This document shows, piece after piece, positions 53,368 through 62,267 of a stretch of DNA of 64,000 nucleotides. Each line of letters opens with the position of its first letter. The stretch's first letter is position 1. Under the pieces are notes generated by a model that saw only the letters and a program-made list of their open reading frames with translations, did no database searches and had not been told where the DNA came from. Made by a program: the position numbers and the translations under genes. Origin of the DNA: Chryseobacterium sp. G0162 (GTDB lineage Bacteria; Bacteroidota; Bacteroidia; Flavobacteriales; Weeksellaceae). The DNA lies in the NCBI RefSeq assembly GCF_003815715.1, contig NZ_CP033922.1, positions 1,054,001 through 1,118,000 of the forward strand. Reading direction: 5' to 3'.

Positions 53368-54555
53368 ATGATCAAATACTTTAGTATAATTCAGGCACTT
53401 TGCCGTTCTGCTCTTACAAATCCAAACGATGCTATTTTACATCAGATAAATAGATTAATAGAAAGTTTAGAAAAAGACGGGCATGGTAAAGAGGCTAAAT
53501 CGTTAGAAGGTATATTATCTTCTTCACAATCAAGTGCTGATATGTCACCAAGTAAAATCCAGAAATCTTTCATTGTGAGTGGCGGCGAAGAAATAACAAA
53601 AAAAACTGCAATCCCAGTTGACAAAGAAACCTCCACTCCTCTCGCAGAAATTTTTTTCCCAGCTGATCTCCCGGCTGAGGAACCCTTATTTGGAGAGAAT
53701 ATAGAATTAGCGATCCAATCAATAGTCAGTGAATGGACCAAATTTGACAAATTGTTAGAAATAGAGGCTACCCCTGCGAGTTCATGTTTAATTTACGGAG
53801 CACCAGGAACAGGAAAAACTCATTTAGCCAAATGGATCGCAAAACAGATAGGATTGCCCGTAGTTTTAGCCAGATTGGAAGGTCTAATGTCCTCATATTT
53901 GGGCACAACATCACGAAATATTGGAAACCTATTTGCTTTCGCTAACCGATACAAGTGCGTTCTTTTACTTGATGAATTTGATGCAATTGCCAAACTGCGA
54001 AACGATCCGCAAGAAGTTGGCGAAGTAAAAAGAGTTGTGAACACATTGTTACAAAGTCTAGACACAAGACGTGAAAAAGGATTTACGATAGGTGTTACTA
54101 ATCACGAAAGCCTCCTCGATCCAGCAATTTGGAGAAGGTTTGACATACAGATCGAAATACCCAAACCTAGCCCGGAAGTTATGATTCACTTACTGAAAAA
54201 ATTTGTAGCTCCATTAGAATACAACGACAGCGAAATAAAGTTCTTAGCGTGGTGTCTTGAAGGATCTTCAGGAGCTGACGCCGAAATGCTAGCAAAATGG
54301 TTGAAAAGATCATTTGTTTTAGATAAACGCAACAGTTTTATTGATATGATGAAACAATTCACGTTGCTGAATGCAGGAAGAGTTGAACCAACTAAAAGAA
54401 ATGTCATGTTGCATAGCGATGAAGAATTTATTAATATGTTACTAAATGATAAAACGTATTCGTTCAAACAAAAAGATATTGCTCCTTTTTTTGGTATAAC
54501 ACCATCATCCCTAAGTAAACAATTATCGAAGAGTAAAGACACAGAAAAAATATAA
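53368..54555 (+). CDS. AAA+ ATPase of an ATPase-subtilase pair
   Basis: 395 aa. N-terminal helical segment (about 1-60), then one classic AAA+ domain: Walker A GAPGTGKT (144-151), Walker B CVLLLDEFDAI (197-207), sensor-1 TNHES (Asn245) and arginine-finger region WRRFD (255-259). The C-terminal KQKDIAPFFGITPSSLSKQLS looks like a small HTH. It lies 3 bp before the S8 protease gene, so the two are one operon. It probably remodels or delivers substrates to the protease, or acts as its regulator; the HTH may let it bind the four upstream repeats. Related ATPase-subtilase pairs occur in many defence islands. Confidence 0.88.
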   Translation: MIKYFSIIQALCRSALTNPNDAILHQINRLIESLEKDGHGKEAKSLEGILSSSQSSADMSPSKIQKSFIVSGGEEITKKTAIPVDKETSTPLAEIFFPADLPAEEPLFGENIELAIQSIVSEWTKFDKLLEIEATPASSCLIYGAPGTGKTHLAKWIAKQIGLPVVLARLEGLMSSYLGTTSRNIGNLFAFANRYKCVLLLDEFDAIAKLRNDPQEVGEVKRVVNTLLQSLDTRREKGFTIGVTNHESLLDPAIWRRFDIQIEIPKPSPEVMIHLLKKFVAPLEYNDSEIKFLAWCLEGSSGADAEMLAKWLKRSFVLDKRNSFIDMMKQFTLLNAGRVEPTKRNVMLHSDEEFINMLLNDKTYSFKQKDIAPFFGITPSSLSKQLSKSKDTEKI

Positions 54556-54558
54556 GTT

Positions 54559-57045
54559 ATGGCAAATAGTCCTGTTCAAATCGTTTTAAATTCTAATGAC
54601 TTTATAGAAGCATTGGAAAATAATGGAGGTGGTTCTTTCAAAGACTTTTTCGCTGGAAGTGATTCAGAATTTGTAGAACACCGCGAAAACCTTCAACATC
54701 AGCTCAATGAAATTAAAAATATGCAAATGGTCAACAGTTTTGCAAAGGTTTCATTTGCAAAGGTAAATTTGAAACAGGCAGCCCTGGCTAAAAGCCACCG
54801 ACCAACTACACAGTTGTTTAAGAAGGATGTTGCGCCTGTAGTTGGTGCAGGTGATCTTGGTGAATTATTTGTTGAATTAACTCCTGAAATTATTGATACT
54901 TTACGATTCAAAGTTGGACAGGCTGAGCCAGAAACACGATATAAAGAAAAAAATGGAAAAATTGAACCCAGTCCATCAAGATTAAGAAGCGAAGTCGGAG
55001 CTATTCAGGAAATTACACCTTATACAGCGAGTGATAAAAGAAAGTTTTCTGCGAAAGAAGCTGTTGAATGGTTATCAAAGCCACAGACTGGAGGGGCATA
55101 TATCATTGAGCTTTTTGAAGGTATTCCCCTTAGAAAAGACTGGGATTTGCTGAACGTTTATAAATTCGAACTATTTCAGTCATTTATTACTGGACTGGAA
55201 AACCTGGGTAAAGGTATTTTGGTCTCCAGAATTACCTCAGGCGATGGATCCGCATTAATTTACGGAATCAAAATAGAAAAAAGCAATGCACTTCCCGTTT
55301 TCCAATTTTTCTCCGCCAGCTCCTCCAACAATAAATCTGAGGAGAAAAAAGAGATAGACCTGGATTTAGAAAGACACAACAGCTTACTGAACTTCTTAGG
55401 TAACCACCCGCTAGTGAAAAAAATCACACTCCCACCGATCGTAACTCAGAGCGCTACTGTAAGTGATGTATGGAAAAAAGGTGATTCCTATGAGGTACCT
55501 GGAGTACATATGGACGAAGCATATCCAAAGATTTGCATCGTCGATGGGGGCGTATCAAATATATATGGTGATTGGATTGAGGATCGTTGGGGCTTAATAA
55601 GTCCAGCTGACAAGAATGAAAATCACGGAACTTTTATTGCTGGACTGGCAATACTGGGCCAAACCTTAAATGGTAAAGCCATTTGTCGAGAAATTGATGG
55701 ATGCAGAATCATAGATCTTGATATATTACCCAAAGCAGATCGGTATGACACCTATTTTTCCAAAGCTATGGAATTTTTTAGTGAGTTGGAAAATGCAGTC
55801 CAGGAACTTAAAGCCAGAACGGGTGTACGGATATTCAATTTCAGTTTAAATATTGAAGAACATGTTTCAACATCGGGCTATAGTCTGCCAGCACAAATTT
55901 TAGATAAAATAGCGGAGGAAAATGATGTTATTTTTGTAATCTCAGCTGGTAACACACATCCAAGAGATATGAGAAAAGAATGGCCTGAAGACCATTTTGA
56001 TGCACTGAAAACCCTTGCATCTTCGAGAAATGATGTTATCAAAAAACCTGCTGAAAGCTGTCGCAATATAAGTGTTACGGCACTGAATCCTCCAGACATG
56101 GATGGAATTGTGCCTTATGCATTGAGTAATTACAGCTGTAGAGGACCAGGGCTTAGGGTTGGACTAAAACCTGATTTAGCACATGTTGGAGGATCGGGCA
56201 CAGCTCATCCTACCTTAGGGCATGGGTTACTATCATTAAATACAGAAAGCTCAGTTGTGGATGGGTGCGGAACGAGTTACGCTGCCCCAAATGTGGCAAA
56301 AACTTTAGCGAGTCTTGATCACAACATAGAAGGAATGGTTTCAAGAGAAACACTTATCGCTTTGGGAATCCATCACGCAGTTTTACCCGAATCATTAAAT
56401 GACAAAAGCTTGAGAAATGTTACAAAAGATTTAGTGGGATTTGGCATACCTAATGGGTCAGAACAAATATTAAACGGAGATCCTTCTGCAATCACTTTAG
56501 TATTTGCAAATAGGGCAATAAGTGGGCATAAGATGAGCTTTAAATTTTCATGGCCACCAAGCCTGGTGCAAAATGGAAAATGTCTCGGTCATGCAAAACT
56601 CACAATAGTAAGTACTCCGAAATTCGATTATAAATACGGATCCGAATTTGTTCGAATTAATATCGATGCAGCCCTCCGTCAGATGCAGAAAAACGGAAAA
56701 TATTTAGGACGTTTAAACGCAATCTACACGCCGGATGAAGGGGATGGAAGTTTATATGAAAAAGATCTGATTGAACATTCCTTTAAATGGAGTCCAGTAA
56801 AAGTATACGAAAAAACCTTCCCTCGTGGTGTAGGACCGACTACCGAATGGAAGTTGGATGTGGAGTATTTAGCGCGTGATGGAGTAACTATACCAAAGGG
56901 AGGTGTGCCTTTTACTGCTATTTTGACAATATCAGACCCAACTAAAGAAAAACCTGTATTCAATGATATGAGACAGATGCTTCAATCACTGGGAGTTAAA
57001 GCTGTTGATATTAAAACAGCAGCGCGAATTGTCCCAAGAGTTTAA
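54559..57045 (+). CDS. Subtilisin-like serine protease (S8) paired with AAA+ ATPase
   Basis: 828 aa, cytoplasmic (no signal peptide). The S8 core lies at about 320-590: catalytic Asp329 in KICIVDGGVS, His356 in ENHGTFIAGLA, oxyanion Asn465 in VISAGN, and Ser573 in DGCGTSYAAPNVA. The catalytic triad is complete, so it should be active. A 320-residue N-terminal region and a 240-residue C-terminal region (beta-rich, VDIKTAARIV end) are not recognised; they may be regulatory or substrate-binding. Its start codon is 4 bp from the ATPase stop. Function probably conditional proteolysis in phage or stress response (inference). Confidence 0.9.
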   Translation: MANSPVQIVLNSNDFIEALENNGGGSFKDFFAGSDSEFVEHRENLQHQLNEIKNMQMVNSFAKVSFAKVNLKQAALAKSHRPTTQLFKKDVAPVVGAGDLGELFVELTPEIIDTLRFKVGQAEPETRYKEKNGKIEPSPSRLRSEVGAIQEITPYTASDKRKFSAKEAVEWLSKPQTGGAYIIELFEGIPLRKDWDLLNVYKFELFQSFITGLENLGKGILVSRITSGDGSALIYGIKIEKSNALPVFQFFSASSSNNKSEEKKEIDLDLERHNSLLNFLGNHPLVKKITLPPIVTQSATVSDVWKKGDSYEVPGVHMDEAYPKICIVDGGVSNIYGDWIEDRWGLISPADKNENHGTFIAGLAILGQTLNGKAICREIDGCRIIDLDILPKADRYDTYFSKAMEFFSELENAVQELKARTGVRIFNFSLNIEEHVSTSGYSLPAQILDKIAEENDVIFVISAGNTHPRDMRKEWPEDHFDALKTLASSRNDVIKKPAESCRNISVTALNPPDMDGIVPYALSNYSCRGPGLRVGLKPDLAHVGGSGTAHPTLGHGLLSLNTESSVVDGCGTSYAAPNVAKTLASLDHNIEGMVSRETLIALGIHHAVLPESLNDKSLRNVTKDLVGFGIPNGSEQILNGDPSAITLVFANRAISGHKMSFKFSWPPSLVQNGKCLGHAKLTIVSTPKFDYKYGSEFVRINIDAALRQMQKNGKYLGRLNAIYTPDEGDGSLYEKDLIEHSFKWSPVKVYEKTFPRGVGPTTEWKLDVEYLARDGVTIPKGGVPFTAILTISDPTKEKPVFNDMRQMLQSLGVKAVDIKTAARIVPRV

Positions 57046-57093
57046 ATTGGATATTAAAATAAATGCTGAAACTTTTATAAAATGAGAAATAAA

Positions 57094-57325
57094 TAAAAAA
57101 ACCAGGCAAAAGTCACCTGGCTTGATTCCTTAAAGGAACAACAGCCCTTGCAAGGCTATTGATAGTAATTTTTTATTCGCACTTCAAAACTACTTCCTTT
57201 ATTTGAATTAAACAAGCTTTTCGTGATTTTTAACCTCTACTGGAGAATCCAGATAGTAGGCTCTGGTAATAATTGTCTAAAAAATCTATTGCACATTACG
57301 TATTGATTTTCCAGGGCAGAGCCCT
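57094..57325. other. Hairpin-rich non-coding region between the S8 and ubiquitin-like genes
   Basis: In the 344-bp gap 57046-57389 several stems lie in a row: CCAGG (57102-57106) / CCTGG (57116-57120); TTCC / GGAA near 57127-57136; AGCC / GGCT near 57143-57156; CTAC-TGGA / TCCA-GATA-GTAG (57237-57259); and AGGGC (57313-57317) / GCCCT (57321-57325). The first, read leftward, ends in T7 and forms a good terminator on the minus strand, with no gene there to terminate. It may be a structured RNA or a set of regulatory hairpins. Confidence 0.4.
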
Positions 57326-57389
57326 ATTTATTGCTGAAACGATAGGCAATGATCAGTTATTATTAATTAAAATTTTAAATTAAATTACG

Positions 57390-58091
57390 ATGGATTCAAA
57401 TAATCTACACTTCGGAGCACATAAACCCGCTCCAAACACACCTCTTAAATTTATAATTGAGGAAAAACAATATGAAACCTTCGATCAATATATGACCGGA
57501 GCAGAATTGAAGCAACTTGCAGGAATACCGCTAGAAACAGAATTGTTCTTATCCATAAGTAAACCTTATCAAGATGAATTAATTGAAAATTCTACACGGA
57601 TAAATCTTGCAAGACCAGAAACAGAGTATTTTTTTGTCAAGAAAAAGCTTCACTTTTTCATAAACGACAAGCCGTTTACTTGGTACAAACAGTATATCCG
57701 TGGAGTTCAAATTAGAGAATTAGGTAATATTTCGACTGATGAAGATATATTCTTGGATATTAATGCAGACTGGCAAGATGATCAAATATTTGATGATGAA
57801 GTGGTTGATTTAGCTCGTCCAGGGAAAGAGAAATTCTTTTCCAAACCTAAATCAACTGAGTTTATGATTATAGTAAATGCTCGCCAGCATATTTGGAAGG
57901 ATGAAACTATATCATTTGAACAACTTATTGTTTTAGCATTTGGTTCGTATGATAATAATCCTAACACAGGCTATACCGTTACCTACAGTAGAGGTTGGTC
58001 TCCTAAACCGGAAGGAACAATGGTTAAAAATTCTGCAGTACGTGTTAAAAATAAAATGATTTTCGATGTCACAGCTACTGATAAATCATAG
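57390..58091 (+). CDS. Multi-ubiquitin domain protein (three ubiquitin-like domains)
   Basis: 233 aa with three successive ubiquitin-like (beta-grasp) modules: domain 1 (about 18-83: LKFIIEEKQYETFDQYMTG ... RINLARPETEYFF), domain 2 (about 85-152: KKLHFFINDKPFTWYKQYI ... VDLARPGKEKFFSK) and domain 3 (about 156-233: [42 protein letters not shown]). The repeat unit with its LARPxxExFF hallmark and the TATDKS C-terminus are those of the bacterial multi-ubiquitin family (PF14452). There is no terminal GG: the C-terminus may be processed or used directly. Its stop overlaps the E1-like gene by 26 bp. Confidence 0.9.
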   Translation: MDSNNLHFGAHKPAPNTPLKFIIEEKQYETFDQYMTGAELKQLAGIPLETELFLSISKPYQDELIENSTRINLARPETEYFFVKKKLHFFINDKPFTWYKQYIRGVQIRELGNISTDEDIFLDINADWQDDQIFDDEVVDLARPGKEKFFSKPKSTEFMIIVNARQHIWKDETISFEQLIVLAFGSYDNNPNTGYTVTYSRGWSPKPEGTMVKNSAVRVKNKMIFDVTATDKS

Positions 58092-59244
58092 TCCCGACCT
58101 TAAACGTCTTAGAGACGAAGGTTATGAAATCGAGGTTCGTGGTGGATATTTACTTATCCACCATATACCTTATGTGACGCAAAATAAAGAAATACATTAT
58201 GGTGTACTAGTAAGTACGCTTACCTTGAGTAGCAATGAGACAACAACTACCCCGGACGATCATGTAATTCACTTTATTGGCGATGATCCATGTGAGATAG
58301 ATGGTTCTTTTATTACTTCAATACAGAACAATAACGCGTTGACAATCTTAACTGACCAGATAACAATCAATAGAACATTTTCAAATCGTCCTCAGAATGG
58401 TTATCCTAACTACTATGAAAAAGTGAAGAGGTACGTTGAGATTATTTCTGCGCCCGCTAAATATATGGATTCATCAGTTACTGCAACAACGTTCGAAGTT
58501 ATCCCTGATAGTCATCAGGAGACAATATTTCAATACATTGACACCAATTCAAGCCGTGCAAATATTGAAATGATCAATGCAAAATTAGATAAGCAAAAGA
58601 TCGGAATCATCGGCCTAGGAGGAACTGGGGCCTATATTTTGGATTTGGTCGCGAAAACCCCTGTTAAAGAAATACATCTTTATGATGGTGACAGTTTTGA
58701 TCAGCATAATGCATTTCGTTCTCCTGGTGCTGCATCAATTGATGATTTAAAATTACAACAGAAAAAGACAGAATACTATTATAAGATTTATTCAAACATG
58801 CACAGAAGCATTCATGTTCACAATTATTACATTACAAAAGATAATCTTATTGAATTGGAACATATGGATTATGTTTTCATATGCGTAGACCGTAATAGTG
58901 CAAGGAAAGCAATAACAGATTACTTAGTGGATAAAACAGTGCCCTTTAGCGATGTTGGTCTGGGGGTCAATATCGTTGATGACAAGCTGACAGGTGCTGT
59001 AAGGGTAACTTCAGCTAATAAGAAGAAAAACGATCATTTACCTCTTCGCATATTTCCTGAAGATTCAGATAATAATGAATATGGTACTAACATTCAAATT
59101 GCTGAATTAAATGCATTAAATGCCATTTTTGCAATTCTGAAATGGAAGAAGTTTAGTGGTATTTATGTAGATTTTGAAAATGAACATCATAGCTCGTATT
59201 CCATCGGTGTATCTAAAATTTTTAATGAAGATGTTGCAACATAA
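58066..59244 (+). CDS. E1-like adenylyltransferase (ThiF/HesA) with DUF6791 N-terminal domain
   Basis: 392 aa. The N-terminal domain (about 1-150; [41 protein letters not shown] with Cys76) matches DUF6791. The C-terminal ThiF domain (about 170-370) has [10 protein letters not shown] (182-191), the acidic [11 protein letters not shown] (Asp207, Asp209) and FRSPG. It would adenylate the C-terminus of the ubiquitin-like protein. There is no separate E2 gene; Cys76 could be a transfer cysteine (inference), and the CxxC zinc pair of MoeB-like enzymes is absent. ATG at 58066 lies inside the previous gene; no other start is near, so translation is coupled. Confidence 0.85.
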   Translation: MSQLLINHSPDLKRLRDEGYEIEVRGGYLLIHHIPYVTQNKEIHYGVLVSTLTLSSNETTTTPDDHVIHFIGDDPCEIDGSFITSIQNNNALTILTDQITINRTFSNRPQNGYPNYYEKVKRYVEIISAPAKYMDSSVTATTFEVIPDSHQETIFQYIDTNSSRANIEMINAKLDKQKIGIIGLGGTGAYILDLVAKTPVKEIHLYDGDSFDQHNAFRSPGAASIDDLKLQQKKTEYYYKIYSNMHRSIHVHNYYITKDNLIELEHMDYVFICVDRNSARKAITDYLVDKTVPFSDVGLGVNIVDDKLTGAVRVTSANKKKNDHLPLRIFPEDSDNNEYGTNIQIAELNALNAIFAILKWKKFSGIYVDFENEHHSSYSIGVSKIFNEDVAT

Positions 59245-59650
59245 GTTTGTGGAATTTATTCCACATAAAATTGAAGAAGGTATTTTATATATCTCACTTG
59301 ATTTCTGTACCGCAATACACAGATGCGCCTGTGGCTGCGGAAATGAGGTTGTAACGCCGATATCGCCCACGGATTGGAAACTGAGCTTTAATGGTAAAGC
59401 TATTTCCCTTCATCCATCTATTGGAAATTGGAATTTTGAATGCCAATCTCATTACTGGATCAAAAACAACAAAGTCGAATATGCAGGCCGTTGGACAAAA
59501 GAAGAGATCGATGGAGGTCGTGTACAGGATAAGAATCATAAGACTCAATACTTTGAGTGTGACCAATCTCTTTCAGAACTACCCGCTAAACCTATCAAAA
59601 CCAAAGCTAGGATTTGGTCGACGATAGCTAATTTTTTTAAGTTATCTTAA
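59225..59650 (+). CDS. DUF6527 protein, zinc-binding, of the ubiquitin-like operon
   Basis: 141 aa from the ATG at 59225 (ATG at 59231 also possible); the frame runs 17 codons further back inside the E1-like gene. The conserved core is [40 protein letters not shown] and [19 protein letters not shown], with a Cys34-Cys36-Cys38 ... Cys73-His76 set likely to bind zinc. This matches DUF6527, which I recall as a regular partner of multi-ubiquitin/E1 operons. Role unknown; it may be an E2-like, E3-like or substrate-binding component. It overlaps the E1 gene by 20 bp and ends the operon. Confidence 0.82.
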   Translation: MKMLQHKFVEFIPHKIEEGILYISLDFCTAIHRCACGCGNEVVTPISPTDWKLSFNGKAISLHPSIGNWNFECQSHYWIKNNKVEYAGRWTKEEIDGGRVQDKNHKTQYFECDQSLSELPAKPIKTKARIWSTIANFFKLS

Positions 59651-59820
59651 ATGGAAGTTCAGGCCAAAGTGTAAACTCTGGCTTGAATTTTTAATTTTAC
59701 ACAGAAAAAGAGAACATCCTATTTCTGAAGTAGCGATCTCTGTTAGGGCAAATTTCTTATATTTTTAACTTTAAAAGTATTTTCTGAAATTGAACGAAAA
59801 TTTGAGATTCAAGTTGGAGA

Positions 59821-62022
59821 TTAGCCATTAAGTTCATTGACTTTTTGATGCTTATTCAGCCAAAGTTCAAACTTAATAAGATCTGCACGCCCCAACGTTG
59901 TATAGGACAACCATTCATGATCTAAATTGTCAAATGCCACATCTGCCTCTGGAATAATACTTTGTAAATAATCCCTCAATTCATCTAAGACATTTTCTCG
60001 TGTATCAAAAACCATCAATCTCAAAAGCATATCAGCTATTTTCTCATCATCAATTTCATTATCGATATTGTATTTGAGACGTATTTTCCTTACCGTTTCG
60101 AAAATCAACGTGCTTCTTAAAGTATGTGAAATAAAAGCCAGCCAATTTGAAAAGATCACTTTATTTTCCTGTTGCTTCAGGTTACTTAAAATTCGTAAAA
60201 TAAGTGCAGCTGCATCTTTCATCATGATCGGAAGAAATGTAGCTGTAACAGAGAATGCACCAGCCTGCATAAAGGCATCTGATAAAAATTTCACGTAACC
60301 ATAGTTTGGCATAGTACTGCAGGCAGATATAAATACAAGAGGTGCGCTTATTCCACGAGCAATAATATCTTCGCCAGTTAATCGCACCTTATTTTTGTTG
60401 TCGATTACAAGAAAGCTGGACAGATCCTTACTATCGATATCACCATGACAATCAAAAATCAGCAAGTGCGGTTTAAATTCTTTTACCGCACTCTCAATAT
60501 CGTCGACAGTCTTACAGAATACACTTTTAAATCCCAACGTTTTCTGCATTCCAGCAATTGCATTAAAGAAATGATGCATATCCACATCTTCTTCACTAGC
60601 GCAATGGACTATAAGTGTTCTTTCTAAAATATCCGGTGCGATCTGGAATGTAAGTCGCTGATTATGGACGAAATTATTGATTAGACTGCTAAAATTGAAC
60701 TCTGGTATACGACAGATATCATGGGTGAGACAAATCGGATATTTGTCCAATCTCAACCATTCCATGGGTAGATCGGAAATAAAAACAATTTGTCCATTTC
60801 TCTCCTCTAAATATTCTTTTAATTCAGGAACCACCATTTTTTTACGTATCAATTCCCCTACTGCTTCAATTTTTTTTATAGCATGCTTTCTCGTGGAAAA
60901 ATCATTCTCGAAATGTGACAGGTCCATATTGAGAGATTTCCCTACAATAGGCATGCGAAATATTGGTGAGTACGCCAACTGTGCGTGAAGATATCCAGCA
61001 AAGTCTAGCATACTTAACCTCTCAGTCAAAAAACTTAATGTCCTGCCTATTAAATCATGTCCCAGAACGCGCTGTGTATCTTCTTCCACAATGAAAGTGT
61101 AGTCAAGTTTTTGCTCGGTCTGGGACACTCTAAATAACATTTTCTGCTTTTTCGTTTCAAAGGGTTTTGCTGCTGTCCTTTTGTACTTTGGGAAATGAAA
61201 AGGCGCAATAATGACCATCGGCGGGTAAAGAGGTTCTATAAGTGAAGCAGGCTCTTTGATACGGACAACTTGTGACAGACCGTCAATTACTGTTGCCTGC
61301 TGCAATTGAATTGACGCTCTTTTCTTACTGAACATTGTCATATCCTCTTTTTTGGGCCACTGATGTTTTTTCTCCCAATCGTTAGCCAGTATCTGGTTCA
61401 GAAGAAAATAATTAGAATGGCTGTACATTGTTGGATAGAAAGGATTCAATTCATCGGATTTGGGGTTGGTCTGAAAATTAAACGTGTCGATTTCAATACC
61501 GTACTCTTTTTTTAAGATATTATTGATTTGCGGCAAATCTCTTTCAACGAGTTTAATCAGTTGTTCTACATCTGCAAAGAAATTCTTATCGTCATAGAAA
61601 GCAGCATTTTCTTCCTTTGGATCATTAATGATCGTATAATACCCAAAGCTAGTATCGGCAACAAGCTGAGCAATCTCCTTATGGTTACTGATATTGCAAT
61701 CTATCAAAAAGACCTTTACTAAACCCTTATTAAAAAATCCGGCGTATTCATTGAAGAAAGTGCTATTTGATTCCCTTTCAGCTATAAATAGCTTTGAATC
61801 AAGAAGGTATAAGTTAATGCCCGTACTGCGACCCGTACGAAAAGACCAATCGTAAAAATCAGCTGCGTCTTCCAATTGCATGAGATCTTTAGGAAAACTC
61901 CGCAAAAGATTCAAAGCAACTCGATGGAAATCGTTGTATTCATTGGAAGCACCCCCGCTGAATAGAGTATACTGTATCTGAGTCGGTGAAACAATTGATT
62001 TTCCTGAGTTAAAATGCATCAT
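59821..62022 (-). CDS. CHAT-domain (caspase-like) protease
   Basis: 733 aa, cytoplasmic. The CHAT caspase-like fold lies at about 470-640: catalytic His526 in LLIFDCHGDID, and Cys568 in PLVFISACSTMPNYG; the following FLSDAFMQAGAFSVTATFLPI is also typical. The first 450 residues (LSVLDFAGYLHAQLAYSPIF, DLPMEWLRLDKYPICL near the end) are not recognised and would be the sensor or regulatory part. CHAT proteases are activated by sensors in bacterial immune systems. It is convergent to the ubiquitin-like operon with 170 bp between. An independent promoter lies in 62023-62267. Confidence 0.85.
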   Translation of the reverse strand: MMHFNSGKSIVSPTQIQYTLFSGGASNEYNDFHRVALNLLRSFPKDLMQLEDAADFYDWSFRTGRSTGINLYLLDSKLFIAERESNSTFFNEYAGFFNKGLVKVFLIDCNISNHKEIAQLVADTSFGYYTIINDPKEENAAFYDDKNFFADVEQLIKLVERDLPQINNILKKEYGIEIDTFNFQTNPKSDELNPFYPTMYSHSNYFLLNQILANDWEKKHQWPKKEDMTMFSKKRASIQLQQATVIDGLSQVVRIKEPASLIEPLYPPMVIIAPFHFPKYKRTAAKPFETKKQKMLFRVSQTEQKLDYTFIVEEDTQRVLGHDLIGRTLSFLTERLSMLDFAGYLHAQLAYSPIFRMPIVGKSLNMDLSHFENDFSTRKHAIKKIEAVGELIRKKMVVPELKEYLEERNGQIVFISDLPMEWLRLDKYPICLTHDICRIPEFNFSSLINNFVHNQRLTFQIAPDILERTLIVHCASEEDVDMHHFFNAIAGMQKTLGFKSVFCKTVDDIESAVKEFKPHLLIFDCHGDIDSKDLSSFLVIDNKNKVRLTGEDIIARGISAPLVFISACSTMPNYGYVKFLSDAFMQAGAFSVTATFLPIMMKDAAALILRILSNLKQQENKVIFSNWLAFISHTLRSTLIFETVRKIRLKYNIDNEIDDEKIADMLLRLMVFDTRENVLDELRDYLQSIIPEADVAFDNLDHEWLSYTTLGRADLIKFELWLNKHQKVNELNG

Positions 62023-62267
62023 AAATTAAGTTTGGTAGTGTTAATATATTAATTATTCCGGCAAGTGGAAAATCAAACCAAATAGATTTAGAAATATTTT
62101 TGTTACCGTACACCATGAAAACACAAAGGAAAACTCCATAATTAACACTATGTAGCTCTTTTGGCCGTGCTATCAACTATATCTTTTGCATGGTAGAAGT
62201 ATGCCATTTGTATCACTTACACAAAGACACCTTTTTCACTCTGAAAAAGATTGTCGCTGAGTTTGAT

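Noticed and set aside
54559..57045. Secreted subtilase of the T9SS
   Set aside because: There is no signal peptide and no C-terminal sorting domain, and it is coupled to a cytoplasmic ATPase.
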